NCBI RefSeq assembly: GCF_036416795.1
Contig: NZ_CP143867.1
Coordinates: forward strand, 1,302,001 to 1,366,000
Direction of reading: 5' to 3'
DNA length: 64,000 bases
Origin: Bacteroides sp. MSB163
GTDB taxonomy: Bacteria; Bacteroidota; Bacteroidia; Bacteroidales; Bacteroidaceae
How positions within the stretch are numbered: position 1 is the stretch's first letter; each line of letters begins with the position of its first letter. Under the pieces are notes generated by a model. It was given only the letters and a program-made list of their open reading frames with translations. It was not told the origin of the DNA and made no database searches. A program made the position numbers and the translations under genes. This document shows positions 55,264 through 63,655 of the stretch, one piece after another.

Positions 55264-55722
55264 TTAAACATCAAACCAATACACTTTCTTATTATCGGCA
55301 TTATCTCTGACATCTATATGTACCCACGAAATAAGAATACCCTTTTGCCGATGCTCAAAACGAATATTACAAGGCAATTCATCAGCAAATCCTTCGATTT
55401 TATGCCTTGCATCCTCCGCAGTTATGCCACAATTCGCAGGTAGCAATATATCAACGGCCTTACCTTGTATATGAGCCGAAATGTATGGGCTCTTATTATT
55501 CTTCACAAGATCGCATAGATGACATCTTAGTCCTCTTTGAAAGGTCCCCATTTTGGGTTGATTAATAGTAAGAGGCAAATTCAGCCTTTCACGGATAATA
55601 TCCAGAGTTTTCTTTAAGTCTTCATCTAAAAAAGACCAGATTTGTTCCTCCGAATAGTGCTGCATCACATGGTTGCAGACTAATTCCTGAATCTTAAAAT
55701 GCTTGCATTTATACACACTCAT
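55264..55722 (-). CDS. M15-type zinc peptidase (peptidoglycan D,D-peptidase-like)
   Basis: A 152-residue protein of the M15_3 type, a family that includes phage endolysins and D-Ala-D-Ala carboxypeptidases. HFKIQELVC is the usual N-terminal motif. The zinc site is visible as His84 and Asp91 (ISAHIQGKAVDI) with His135 (SWVHIDV). There is no signal peptide, and at least six Cys are present (6, 16, 67, 70, 98, 118), unusual for the family. It is the last gene of the AAA+/DUF2589 block, 43 bp after a DUF2589 gene. Its place suggests a wall-cleaving effector or a domesticated phage enzyme. Confidence 0.82.
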   Translation of the reverse strand: MSVYKCKHFKIQELVCNHVMQHYSEEQIWSFLDEDLKKTLDIIRERLNLPLTINQPKMGTFQRGLRCHLCDLVKNNKSPYISAHIQGKAVDILLPANCGITAEDARHKIEGFADELPCNIRFEHRQKGILISWVHIDVRDNADNKKVYWFDV

Positions 55723-55765
55723 AGTAATTACTTTTTAAAATTAACAATTGAAACTTCCTTGCCTG

Positions 55766-56221
55766 TCAGGTAATCTGCCGTTTCAAAGCATTTGCATATC
55801 CCTCGATAATCAATTCCAGTCCATCCGTTAATTCTTGTGGCGAAATAACAATCTCCAATTTTCCCACCGTAGCATTTTCTGATATTTTTTTATTAGGGAA
55901 GCTGATCTGTAGTTCATCATTTATAACTTCCAAGGCAAATTCTGCCGTCACAGTAGCCTTCTCTATTTTAGAAGCTGTAACAGGCACCAATGTGATTAAA
56001 GGGACCTGAACTGTTGTAGTAATAACTGCTCCGGTATCATCCAAAGCAGGATATTCAAGTTGCACTATCTTCGGAACCAATGCCCCTTTATTTTTCCCCT
56101 CCCCGTCAACAGGCTTTTCAAAATACTTATCCAGCAAACCTTCATTCTTATCCATCAGTGAGTCGCTGGCACTTACAATGGCATGATGGATAGCCTCTAC
56201 AAACAATTTAAAGCTAATCAT
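55766..56221 (-). CDS. DUF2589-like protein (short form)
   Basis: A 151-residue protein. The shared DUF2589 core is visible as TTVQVPLITLVPVTASKIEKATVTAEFALEV, split here by the beta strands. The N-terminal IGGPL motif of the two longer paralogues is replaced by LFVEAIHHAIVSASDSL. No signal peptide and no transmembrane segment. The function of the family is not known to me. It lies 34 bp after the zinc-ribbon gene. Confidence 0.72.
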   Translation of the reverse strand: MISFKLFVEAIHHAIVSASDSLMDKNEGLLDKYFEKPVDGEGKNKGALVPKIVQLEYPALDDTGAVITTTVQVPLITLVPVTASKIEKATVTAEFALEVINDELQISFPNKKISENATVGKLEIVISPQELTDGLELIIEGYANALKRQIT

Positions 56222-56255
56222 ATCGATGAATTTTATGATTCGACACTATGCTATT

Positions 56256-56453
56256 TTACTTTTTCTGAGGTGCTATCTTCTTCAACTTTTCAAAGTTGTC
56301 GACTGCCTCACTCACTACCGAGCGGCTTTCCGACGCTAGCCCAATCGCCGCTTGACAGTTAGGGCATGAAAATTGTACGCCTTGGATTAGTAAATGCAAA
56401 TCAACGGGTATTTGAGTCCTGCATACCGGACATGGGATATATTGATCTATCAT
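56256..56453 (-). CDS. Small zinc-ribbon protein (65 aa)
   Basis: Cys pairs at 8/11 (CPVC) and 30/33 (CPNC) form one zinc ribbon, followed by a polar, partly helical tail ending KKIAPQKK. Its start lies 4 bp after the stop codon of the DUF2589 gene at 56458, so they are surely co-transcribed. Zinc ribbons recur in three proteins of this block (this one, the FHA protein and the AAA+ protein), which suggests a shared docking or assembly role. Confidence 0.8.
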   Translation of the reverse strand: MIDQYIPCPVCRTQIPVDLHLLIQGVQFSCPNCQAAIGLASESRSVVSEAVDNFEKLKKIAPQKK

Positions 56454-56457
56454 ACTT

Positions 56458-57090
56458 CTATTCTTCTTTTTCCGACTGTTTATCTATCTTTTGTATGGGC
56501 TGTATCGATTTCGTATACAAATCAAGTAAAGTCAATACTCCTTTAGGCAAAGGTAATCTGCCCGCATGTATATTCACTTTAAGACGGCTTGACAAAGTGC
56601 TATCATATTGTTCACGGAAGTTTTTCTTATATTCCTGTTTGGCCGGAGCAATTCTTCCATTCAGAACCGCCTTCTTCTCTACAAGCTGCACATCCGCATT
56701 TACTTGCGATTTATAATCATAAGAACCCACTGATGTGATTTCCAAATCAAAATCCACATTGATCTTATCAATTGCAAGAGAATTTAAAGGCAATAAACAC
56801 AGTAAAGGAACCTGAAAAGCCATTTTGTTGATAGAGATGTATCCCGGATCAGTCGGTTGTTTCGTATGATCAACAACCGGCTGAGTCAGCACCATCTCTA
56901 TCATAAGAGGTTGTCGCAAGTCACTTCCCTCCTCTTTTGTGAAGCAATAATCAAGCAAGAACTGAGCCTGCCCGGTCAGCATCATAACATTGGCTTTCGA
57001 GGCCGCCACCAAAGGTGCGCCAATGATTGATTCAATGTTAAGCTCCGCCCCAAATTGAGGTTTGAATGTACCTTGCTCGTTTTCAGACAT
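56458..57090 (-). CDS. DUF2589 protein (210 aa)
   Basis: The N-terminal IIGAPLVAASKANVMMLTGQ, the middle FQVPLLCLLPLNSLAIDKIN and the C-terminal NIHAGRLPLPKGVLTLLDLY match the neighbouring 220-residue paralogue block for block. The middle section is a predicted beta-sandwich; the ends look helical. It appears soluble and cytoplasmic, with no catalytic motif. Tandem paralogues in one operon suggest hetero-oligomers. Its biological role is unknown. Confidence 0.82.
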   Translation of the reverse strand: MSENEQGTFKPQFGAELNIESIIGAPLVAASKANVMMLTGQAQFLLDYCFTKEEGSDLRQPLMIEMVLTQPVVDHTKQPTDPGYISINKMAFQVPLLCLLPLNSLAIDKINVDFDLEITSVGSYDYKSQVNADVQLVEKKAVLNGRIAPAKQEYKKNFREQYDSTLSSRLKVNIHAGRLPLPKGVLTLLDLYTKSIQPIQKIDKQSEKEE

Positions 57091-57161
57091 AATCGTTTAT
57101 TTCGACTTGATATTAAACTTCCTTGATAATTCTACATATTAAGTTTATCACCAATATTTAC

Positions 57162-57824
57162 TTAATCTTCTTTTTTTGCAGGGGTCAATGATATAGGTTG
57201 AATTGCTTGTGTAAATGCTTCAATTATTGTATTTACTCCTTTAGGAAGCGGCAGTTGACCTGCATGTACATTTACCGTATACTTGGCAGAATTGCTCTTT
57301 TCATAATGTGTATTATGAGTAGCAGAATCCTTTGAAGAATAACTGGCTGATCCTTTTATAGATACAGATAGCGGTCCCCAACCCAATTTAGTTTCAAAGC
57401 TACCGGAACCTGAACTCGCGCTTTCAGACGTTTTGTTATCATCTTCAGAGAAACTTGATTTTACTTCCATTTCAAAATTAATATCCACAGTTTCCACAGC
57501 TAATGAATTAATTGGCAGAATAGTCAAAAGAGGCAAAGTGAATTTTGTAGAAGCAGGGGTAACAGAAACCTTTCCATCTTTATCCTCTGAAATAACACTT
57601 CTAGTAAGAATCATATCAATCATGATAGGCTCATACTGGGTCGGAATGTCGTTCCCATCTTTATCCTTCTTCGCCATATTGAAACAAGTATCCAACATAA
57701 ATCTTGTTTGAGTAAGAGCCATTGCAGAATTCGCCTTAGCGGCTGCATTCAAAGGACCTCCGATTAAGCTTTCCATTGGCAGCCCGGAGAATTGCTGCGA
57801 CATCGATAATAAATTTGTATCCAT
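57162..57824 (-). CDS. DUF2589 protein (220 aa)
   Basis: The longest of three DUF2589 paralogues. It has the N-terminal motif LIGGPLNAAAKANSAMALTQ, central FTLPLLTILPINSLAVETVD, a low-complexity Ser/Gly-rich loop near 135-165 (SASSGSGSFETKLGWG), and C-terminal NVHAGQLPLPKGVNTIIEAF. It follows the 40-residue peptide gene by 32 bp. No enzyme motif is visible; a structural or adaptor part is the more likely role. Confidence 0.82.
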   Translation of the reverse strand: MDTNLLSMSQQFSGLPMESLIGGPLNAAAKANSAMALTQTRFMLDTCFNMAKKDKDGNDIPTQYEPIMIDMILTRSVISEDKDGKVSVTPASTKFTLPLLTILPINSLAVETVDINFEMEVKSSFSEDDNKTSESASSGSGSFETKLGWGPLSVSIKGSASYSSKDSATHNTHYEKSNSAKYTVNVHAGQLPLPKGVNTIIEAFTQAIQPISLTPAKKED

Positions 57825-57856
57825 AATAATGCGTTTTGAAGAAGTTATTAAATATG

Positions 57857-57979
57857 TTAACTAAAACTCAGAAGTCTCTTAATCCATCTTTTTATGCATT
57901 CGAATAAGCGAGCAAAAAATCCTTTTTCCCTCTTAGGCTTTTCCGCCGGATAAAAACTAATAGTAATGCGTTCACCCAT
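57857..57979 (-). CDS. Small basic amphipathic peptide (40 aa)
   Basis: A short frame not long enough for usual gene callers. The ATG is at 57977-57979 and the stop TAA at 57857-57859. It begins MGERITISFYPAEKPKREKG and continues with FFARLFECIKRWIKRLLSFS. The second half plots as an amphipathic helix with Lys/Arg on one face and Phe/Leu/Ile/Trp on the other. A -7 box (58013-58020) precedes it and the DUF2589 gene follows 32 bp later. It may be a membrane-binding peptide or a small toxin-like part of the system. Coding status is inferred from context. Confidence 0.55.
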   Translation of the reverse strand: MGERITISFYPAEKPKREKGFFARLFECIKRWIKRLLSFS

Positions 57980-58012
57980 ATGTCTTTCACACTTATCTGA
58001 TTAATAATGTGA

Positions 58013-58020
58013 CAAAGTTA
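58013..58020 (-). promoter_or_regulatory. -7 box before the 40-aa peptide and DUF2589 genes
   Basis: CAAAGTTA on plus (TAACTTTG on minus) matches TAnnTTTG and lies 33 bp before the ATG of the 40-residue frame. The gap to the membrane-HTH gene is 150 bp, so the DUF2589/M15 part can be transcribed separately from the AAA+ part. Confidence 0.55.
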
Positions 58021-58129
58021 GTGACATAAAAGCATAAAAAGAGAATATAAGCGATAACATCTAATTTTTACAATTAGCTATTTATCACTTACTTACAAAG
58101 AGAAGTAATAACAATCTTCAAAAAGCAGG

Positions 58130-58717
58130 CTAATTAGCAACCTTCAATTTTATCCGATGCCTCCTTTGAGCCACAATTTGCTTATTGACATTCCCAAAGC
58201 AAAGAGCAATAGTAAAATCATCTAACCCACAAATTGAGAGGCATGAAAATAGACAATCGTCTTCCGTATATTTAGGATAGGTTTGGTGCAGATACTCTAT
58301 ATAATCCTTGTATATCTCCATAATAGTAGAACGAAGTTTCTTCTGCTCATCTTCCAATAAAATACGTAAATCCTGTTTGTTTTTAGTTTTGTCTTGACGG
58401 CTAAGCCGTTCTATTGTTTTATAAATAGATGTCTCTTTAAAGATCACATTGCATAATTGCGCCTTTTCATCAGCCAATTTTCTGATTTCATTTTCTTTCT
58501 GAGAAAGCAGTTTTTGAGTTTCTTCTTGTTTATCCCTCAATAAAGAAATATAATACTCAGTCTCTATCGCATGTACTTCCAATAAAGCCTGATCGTATTT
58601 ATGCTCCTGTTCGAGAAACTTCTTCCGCTGCTTTGTACGCTGAATATACCAGACTAGGAAAAGAATCACGAGTAAACAGAAAACGATCAGATAGATAAAT
58701 GGAAACTGCATCTTCAC
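58130..58717 (-). CDS. Membrane-anchored coiled-coil protein with LuxR-like HTH end
   Basis: A 195-residue protein with one N-terminal transmembrane helix (residues 4-26, FPFIYLIVFCLLVILFLVWY). The basic RTKQRKK follows, so the C-terminus is cytoplasmic. A coiled coil covers about 35-95. The last 55 residues (YPKYTEDDCLFSCLSICGLD, IALCFGNVNKQIVAQRRHRI) resemble the C-terminal HTH of Bacteroides TPR/LuxR-type regulators, but here without the TPR sensor. It could sense the membrane state and control the block; that is an inference. The gaps on both sides exceed 100 bp. Confidence 0.7.
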   Translation of the reverse strand: MKMQFPFIYLIVFCLLVILFLVWYIQRTKQRKKFLEQEHKYDQALLEVHAIETEYYISLLRDKQEETQKLLSQKENEIRKLADEKAQLCNVIFKETSIYKTIERLSRQDKTKNKQDLRILLEDEQKKLRSTIMEIYKDYIEYLHQTYPKYTEDDCLFSCLSICGLDDFTIALCFGNVNKQIVAQRRHRIKLKVAN

Positions 58718-58841
58718 TATTACTTTAAAAAATTCGGTTATCTGACAACAAAGAAAATAAAAATATAGAAAAATAGCAATATATATTTCAAAAAAAGCTG
58801 ACTCATAAACCTACATTGTTCATTTGATTCGCTACCTCTTT

Positions 58842-59591
58842 CTATTCTGTTACCCGCAGAAGCACAACACTCACATTATCTCTACCACCTGCCGCCTTTG
58901 CAGCTTCTATCAGATTGATTGCAGTAGGTTCTTGTTGAAGAACTTCTTCAATCTGATCATCTGTAAGCATATCACTTAAACCATCGGAACAAATCAAAAA
59001 GAGATCTTCATCCAATAATTGGCCGGTTAATTCGGTGAAATCGGCAAAAGCAGATGTTCCGGCACCCAAAGAGTTATATATTACGTTGGATGGAGTAGTC
59101 ATATCTCCGGTCAGTTCCCGCATAGAATGGTCCGATGAAAGCTGTTTCAGAATACCGCCACGATAACGATACAGGCGGCTATCTCCGATATTCACCATAT
59201 AAATGTTCTCTTCATAACTGAACATGCCTACAAAAGTGGTTCCCATTCCCTCGTATTGAGGAAGTTCAACGCCCTTGTTTGTTATCAGAGCATGAGTTTC
59301 ATTCACCCAATTCTTTATCTCGCCGAACAGCGCCTCATGGGAAAGTCCGGAAGGAAGATCGGTAATAAAACGGTCGAATGCCTGGGTAGCCAACTCACTG
59401 GCAAATTCTCCACCTTCGTGTCCACCCATACCATCCGCTACAAAAGCCGTAAAACGAGCCCGAGGAATGAGTTCAAACTTTTGTTCGTATGTTTCGTCAC
59501 GATAAAGTCCTCCATTGAAAAGTATCATATCTTCATTATTGGTACGTATACACCCTATATCACTGGCAAGCTGACATTTTAATAATAACAT
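58842..59591 (-). CDS. PP2C-type Ser/Thr protein phosphatase
   Basis: A 249-residue PPM/PP2C phosphatase without transmembrane part. The motifs are complete: NNEDM (Asp21), VADGMGGHEGGEFAS (Asp53), GMGTTFVG, NIGDSRLYRYRGG, LICSDGLSDML and GGRDNVSVVLL, so an active Mn/Mg-dependent enzyme is expected. It reverses Ser/Thr phosphorylation. No partner kinase is present in the window, but it may lie beyond 64000. The FHA protein 62 bp upstream is a likely reader of the same phosphorylation. Confidence 0.93.
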   Translation of the reverse strand: MLLLKCQLASDIGCIRTNNEDMILFNGGLYRDETYEQKFELIPRARFTAFVADGMGGHEGGEFASELATQAFDRFITDLPSGLSHEALFGEIKNWVNETHALITNKGVELPQYEGMGTTFVGMFSYEENIYMVNIGDSRLYRYRGGILKQLSSDHSMRELTGDMTTPSNVIYNSLGAGTSAFADFTELTGQLLDEDLFLICSDGLSDMLTDDQIEEVLQQEPTAINLIEAAKAAGGRDNVSVVLLRVTE

Positions 59592-59653
59592 AAGGCTATT
59601 CTGCGATTTAATGATTACAACCTACAATTAAATTATCTCTATTCCATCCGATT

Positions 59654-60280
59654 CTATTCAACCTTGAAATCAAGATTGGCTATACGAACGATATCTCTGA
59701 TGTTAAACACAGCAGGCACATTCGGCGAAAGACGGTTACCGTTGACAAACGTACCATTGGTAGAATCCAGATCCACTATTTCCCATTGTCCGGATACACT
59801 CTTCTGTAAGCGGGCATGGGTACCGGAAACATATCCCTGAGAAGCGAATGCAGATACATAATCACCCTTTCTACGCCCAATCACAGCACCATTTCCCAAA
59901 CCTAAACGAATGCCTGCGGCAGAACAAACCAAACGTACAGGAAGTGGAGGTGCGGATACTCCCGGACGCATTGTCTTTTCAGGCTCAGAGGAAGCCGGGC
60001 ATACGTGAACAGGTCCGGAAGGTTCCGGTGCAACAGCCTTAGAGGGAGCCGGACTCACAGAAGAAGCCGGGGAATTCACGGAAGAAGTCGAAGGATGCAC
60101 AAGTGACACGACTTGATTTGCAGCGGATACTAACGGCTGACCGCACTGCGTGCATCGTTTCCCCTTTCCAAACACATGGCATTGAGGACAAATATACAGT
60201 TCGACACCGCATTGGTCGCAATAGTAACTATCACTTTCTATTTCAACTCTGCACTTGGGGCAGTTGACTAATATACTCAT
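59654..60280 (-). CDS. Zinc-ribbon and FHA domain protein
   Basis: A 208-residue protein. Two N-terminal zinc ribbons have Cys pairs 7/10, 21/24, 31/34 and 43/46. A Pro/Ser/Ala-rich linker (about 60-110) follows, then an FHA domain (120-208). The FHA residues that bind phosphothreonine are in place: AVIGRRKGD (Arg136), YVSGTHARL (Ser152, His155) and DSTNGTFVNG (Asn175, Asn180). The linker holds a KTMRPG segment whose Thr could itself be a phosphorylation site. It lies 30 bp after the AAA+ gene, before PP2C. Role: phospho-dependent recruiting of a partner. Confidence 0.93.
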   Translation of the reverse strand: MSILVNCPKCRVEIESDSYYCDQCGVELYICPQCHVFGKGKRCTQCGQPLVSAANQVVSLVHPSTSSVNSPASSVSPAPSKAVAPEPSGPVHVCPASSEPEKTMRPGVSAPPLPVRLVCSAAGIRLGLGNGAVIGRRKGDYVSAFASQGYVSGTHARLQKSVSGQWEIVDLDSTNGTFVNGNRLSPNVPAVFNIRDIVRIANLDFKVE

Positions 60281-60310
60281 TTCTTTAGTGATTAACGATT
60301 AGTGATTCAA

Positions 60311-63300
60311 TTATCCTATATCCTCAGGTAACAATATGCTGTAGCTTGCCGGATCAAAATCAGGACGCTCCATTTCGTGACGAAGACGGGAGCTCTGGTT
60401 CTTCTTCACCCGATCGAAATAGTTATTTACTTCACGGGCATTGGCAAAATTACGTTCACGACGATTATATAAGTCCGTAAAGTAAACATGCATGGCATTT
60501 TCTGCCTCAGAAGTCAGTGTAAGCTTATCCTTTTTCACCTTCATCTTAAAAATTTGCGCCAATTCATCAGGATTATAGTCCTCGAAATGAATCACCTTGG
60601 TAAAGCGGGATTCCAAACCGGAATTCGTATCAATCCATTGGCGGATCTCACGCGGATACCCGGCAGCAATGCAAACCATCTTCCCCTTATAATCAAGCAA
60701 CATCGGCAAAATGGTATTCGTAGCCTCCTGCCCGAAGTTATCGCCCATCAGTGAATAAGCTTCGTCAATAAAAAGCACACCACCCACCGCACGCTTCACA
60801 ACGCGTGCCGTCTTAGTGGCAGTCTGTCCCACATAGCCTTCTACCAGGTCCTTACGGGTTACTTCCAACAAGCGATTGCTGGGCAATACACCCAATGAGT
60901 AGAAAATATTTCCCATGATACGTGCCACAGTAGTCTTTCCCGTTCCCGGATTACCGACAAAGAGATAGTGATCCACTACACCCTGGAATTTCTTACCCAT
61001 AGCTTCCGCCTTAGCACGCTCCACTTTGATATAATCGGAAATTTCCTTCACTTCACGTTTCACGCCAGATAATCCGATCAATTGGTTCAATTCCGCCATG
61101 CACTCTTCTTCATTGATCATCTTTGGCGGATCATACGGAATATCCTCCGCCTCGATGGTCAGGTACATTTCGCAAGTCAAGGTCTGTCCTCCGGCATGTA
61201 GTTGTGCCAGTCGGTTGGCACGGCGGGCTTTGGTTTTCTCAAAGAGTTTCACCATTTCTCCGGCATTTCCAAAGTTCTCATCTTTCGATGTCACCATTTC
61301 ATCGACTAACTTAATCAGCATCTCTTCTGCATCCGGTGTCAGTGTATTCCCTTTCTTCCTGATAAGAGAGCGATAAATACAGATCAACTGGTCTGCCGAG
61401 TAGTCCTCGATATGCAGAAAATTACTAAACCTGCGCCGGAAGCCCGGATTGGCATTATTGACAAATTCCTCCATTTCAGCGCGATAACCGGCACAGATAA
61501 CCACGAATTTCCCGGCATCCTTCACCATTCGGGTCATTAGTGCCTCCACGGCTTCCACTCCAGTCTGGTCCTTACTTCCACCCGCACTGATAGGCATCAG
61601 GGCATAGGCTTCATCTATGAAAAGAATACCGCCCATTGCTTCGTCACAAGCCTTATCCACAAGTTTGGCCGTCTCATTCTGATACGTACTTATCAGATGT
61701 TTACGTTCTTTTTCCACGACTTTATCGGTAGGCAGCAGACCGATGGCTTTAAAGACCTCTCCCAGTTTGCAGGCAATGGTAGTCTTACCTGTCCCCGGAT
61801 TACCCGTCAGCACAATGTGTACAGGAGTCACCTCAGCGTCAGCAATACCCATTTCCATCATCTCCTTGTCCATGGCTATCTTGTTCGCCAGCGCACGTAT
61901 TTCCGCTTTTACGCTGTCCATACCGACAAATTCGTTCAGCTCAGTAAGTACAGCGTCCAGACTCTTGATATTTCTGCTTTCTTCACCTTCAATATCGGCA
62001 CGCGTCAGTACATGCACCATAGACGCATCATAATCTGGTGTACCCTTCAATTCCAGCAACCGGACTCCCTGATTCTTGATTGCACGATCCATTGCGTTCC
62101 GTACCTCACGGGCATTACCGAAATTGCGTGTACGGGTCAGGTACATCTTCGAGAAGTAATTACGGATAAATGCCTCGGCCTCTTCATCCAGAGTCAGATG
62201 CTCTTTCTTCACCTGTCGGCGGAAGATTTCCGTCAATTCATCGGCTTTATAGTCGCGGAAAGTCACCGTTTCATTGAAACGGGAGGCCATCCCCGAGTTG
62301 GATCTCAGAAATTCTCCCATCTCCTTTGTATATCCGGCAGCAATAGCCACAAACTGCCCGCGACGGTCTTCTACCAGTTTCAGCAACGTATCAATTGCCT
62401 CCTGGCCGAACTGGTCATTATCACCTTGCTTCAATGTATAGGCTTCATCAATGAACAGCACTCCGCCCATAGCCATATCCACATATTTTTCCACCGCCAA
62501 AGCCGTCTGACCCACATACCCTGCAACCAGTTCCTTACGTGAAACTTCCACCAGCTGACCGATGGGCAGCACTTCCAGTGAATTCAGGATATCAGCAAAG
62601 ATACGGGCAATCGTAGTCTTCCCCGTCCCTGGATTACCAAGGAACAGAAAATGATCTTTGACTTCCCGTTTAGCTCCGGCACCTTTCCGTTCCCGTTCAA
62701 AATCTATCTTATGAATGATTTTCTGCACCGTTGCCTTGATTTCATCGATACCGACAAACTCATCCAGCTCTGCCATGATCTCCTCATAACTCTTCTGCCG
62801 GAACTCTTTACCGGGAATATCCTCAGGAATGGCTACCGATGCATTCGGATCGCGCTTGATAGTATTGGCAAAGATATCAGCCGCTTTTTTCACAGCCAAA
62901 TGCCCGTTCCCGAAATCATCTGATTTCTGCCGCATTTCATTCTTAAACACACGTTCCAATTTAGCATCCGCTTCCTCACTCAATGCAATCCCATAACGTT
63001 TTTTGAGTTCATGGATACAAAGCTGCTTCAGTTCCTCCATACTGAAATCTTTCAGATCGAAGTAATACTCAAAGCGATTGCGCACATCAGGATTGGATAT
63101 CAGAAACTCTTTAAAGGCCGATGAAAGCCCGGAAAGAATGACTATCGGATCATTGTTCCACTTATCCATACAGCTGAACAGCTTATCAAGCTTATTGATA
63201 TCATTGGCTGCACCCGAAGGCAAAAGCTTCTGCACATTTTCAATGCAAAGAATACCCCCTTTCAGGTCGGCGGTATTCTTTTCCCACTCTTTGGCAAACT

Positions 63301-63652
63301 CCTCATAATCCACCGCATCCACTACTTTCATGGCAGGCTTCTTGATAATACCACTGGAATACAATAGTTTTTGCAACACTCCTGCCAGTTTGGTTTTACC
63401 AGTTCCGGTATTTCCCGTAATAATCATATCCATGCCCAGACGAATGGAAATGCCACTACGCTGTGCACGCAAAGCGAGCGACTCACAAGTATTTACCAAA
63501 TCCTGCAACTGGTTCTTGACAGTTTCCATCCCCACCAACTCACGCAGCGGTTCGGTAGCTTTAGTAACCACATTGGTACCACACCATTTGCAGAAAACAG
63601 CGTTTTCACGGTTCGGCTTATTACATTTCGGACAATTCATAGTCATCTTCAT
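60311..63652 (-). CDS. Zinc-ribbon protein with four CbbX/SpoVK-type AAA+ domains
   Basis: A 1113-residue ATPase. One N-terminal zinc ribbon (Cys 7/10 and 21/24) is followed by four AAA+ modules with Walker A motifs at 80-88 (GNTGTGKTK), 339-347, 617-625 and 900-908 (all GNPGTGKTT). Modules 2-4 have the CbbX-type Walker B LFIDEAY. Module 1 has LCIENVQ in its place, so it probably binds but hydrolyses poorly. Modules 2 and 4 share the pore-region motif YVGQTA; module 3 has STYQNETA. CbbX-like ATPases remodel protein complexes; four modules in one chain is rare. It starts 3 bp after the preceding gene and three bases after its stop codon. Confidence 0.92.
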   Translation of the reverse strand: MKMTMNCPKCNKPNRENAVFCKWCGTNVVTKATEPLRELVGMETVKNQLQDLVNTCESLALRAQRSGISIRLGMDMIITGNTGTGKTKLAGVLQKLLYSSGIIKKPAMKVVDAVDYEEFAKEWEKNTADLKGGILCIENVQKLLPSGAANDINKLDKLFSCMDKWNNDPIVILSGLSSAFKEFLISNPDVRNRFEYYFDLKDFSMEELKQLCIHELKKRYGIALSEEADAKLERVFKNEMRQKSDDFGNGHLAVKKAADIFANTIKRDPNASVAIPEDIPGKEFRQKSYEEIMAELDEFVGIDEIKATVQKIIHKIDFERERKGAGAKREVKDHFLFLGNPGTGKTTIARIFADILNSLEVLPIGQLVEVSRKELVAGYVGQTALAVEKYVDMAMGGVLFIDEAYTLKQGDNDQFGQEAIDTLLKLVEDRRGQFVAIAAGYTKEMGEFLRSNSGMASRFNETVTFRDYKADELTEIFRRQVKKEHLTLDEEAEAFIRNYFSKMYLTRTRNFGNAREVRNAMDRAIKNQGVRLLELKGTPDYDASMVHVLTRADIEGEESRNIKSLDAVLTELNEFVGMDSVKAEIRALANKIAMDKEMMEMGIADAEVTPVHIVLTGNPGTGKTTIACKLGEVFKAIGLLPTDKVVEKERKHLISTYQNETAKLVDKACDEAMGGILFIDEAYALMPISAGGSKDQTGVEAVEALMTRMVKDAGKFVVICAGYRAEMEEFVNNANPGFRRRFSNFLHIEDYSADQLICIYRSLIRKKGNTLTPDAEEMLIKLVDEMVTSKDENFGNAGEMVKLFEKTKARRANRLAQLHAGGQTLTCEMYLTIEAEDIPYDPPKMINEEECMAELNQLIGLSGVKREVKEISDYIKVERAKAEAMGKKFQGVVDHYLFVGNPGTGKTTVARIMGNIFYSLGVLPSNRLLEVTRKDLVEGYVGQTATKTARVVKRAVGGVLFIDEAYSLMGDNFGQEATNTILPMLLDYKGKMVCIAAGYPREIRQWIDTNSGLESRFTKVIHFEDYNPDELAQIFKMKVKKDKLTLTSEAENAMHVYFTDLYNRRERNFANAREVNNYFDRVKKNQSSRLRHEMERPDFDPASYSILLPEDIG

Positions 63653-63655
63653 TTA

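Noticed and set aside
61697..62542. 281-codon plus-strand frame
   Set aside because: It runs antisense to the AAA+ gene, has no domain I recognise and no promoter. It is a shadow of the real coding strand.
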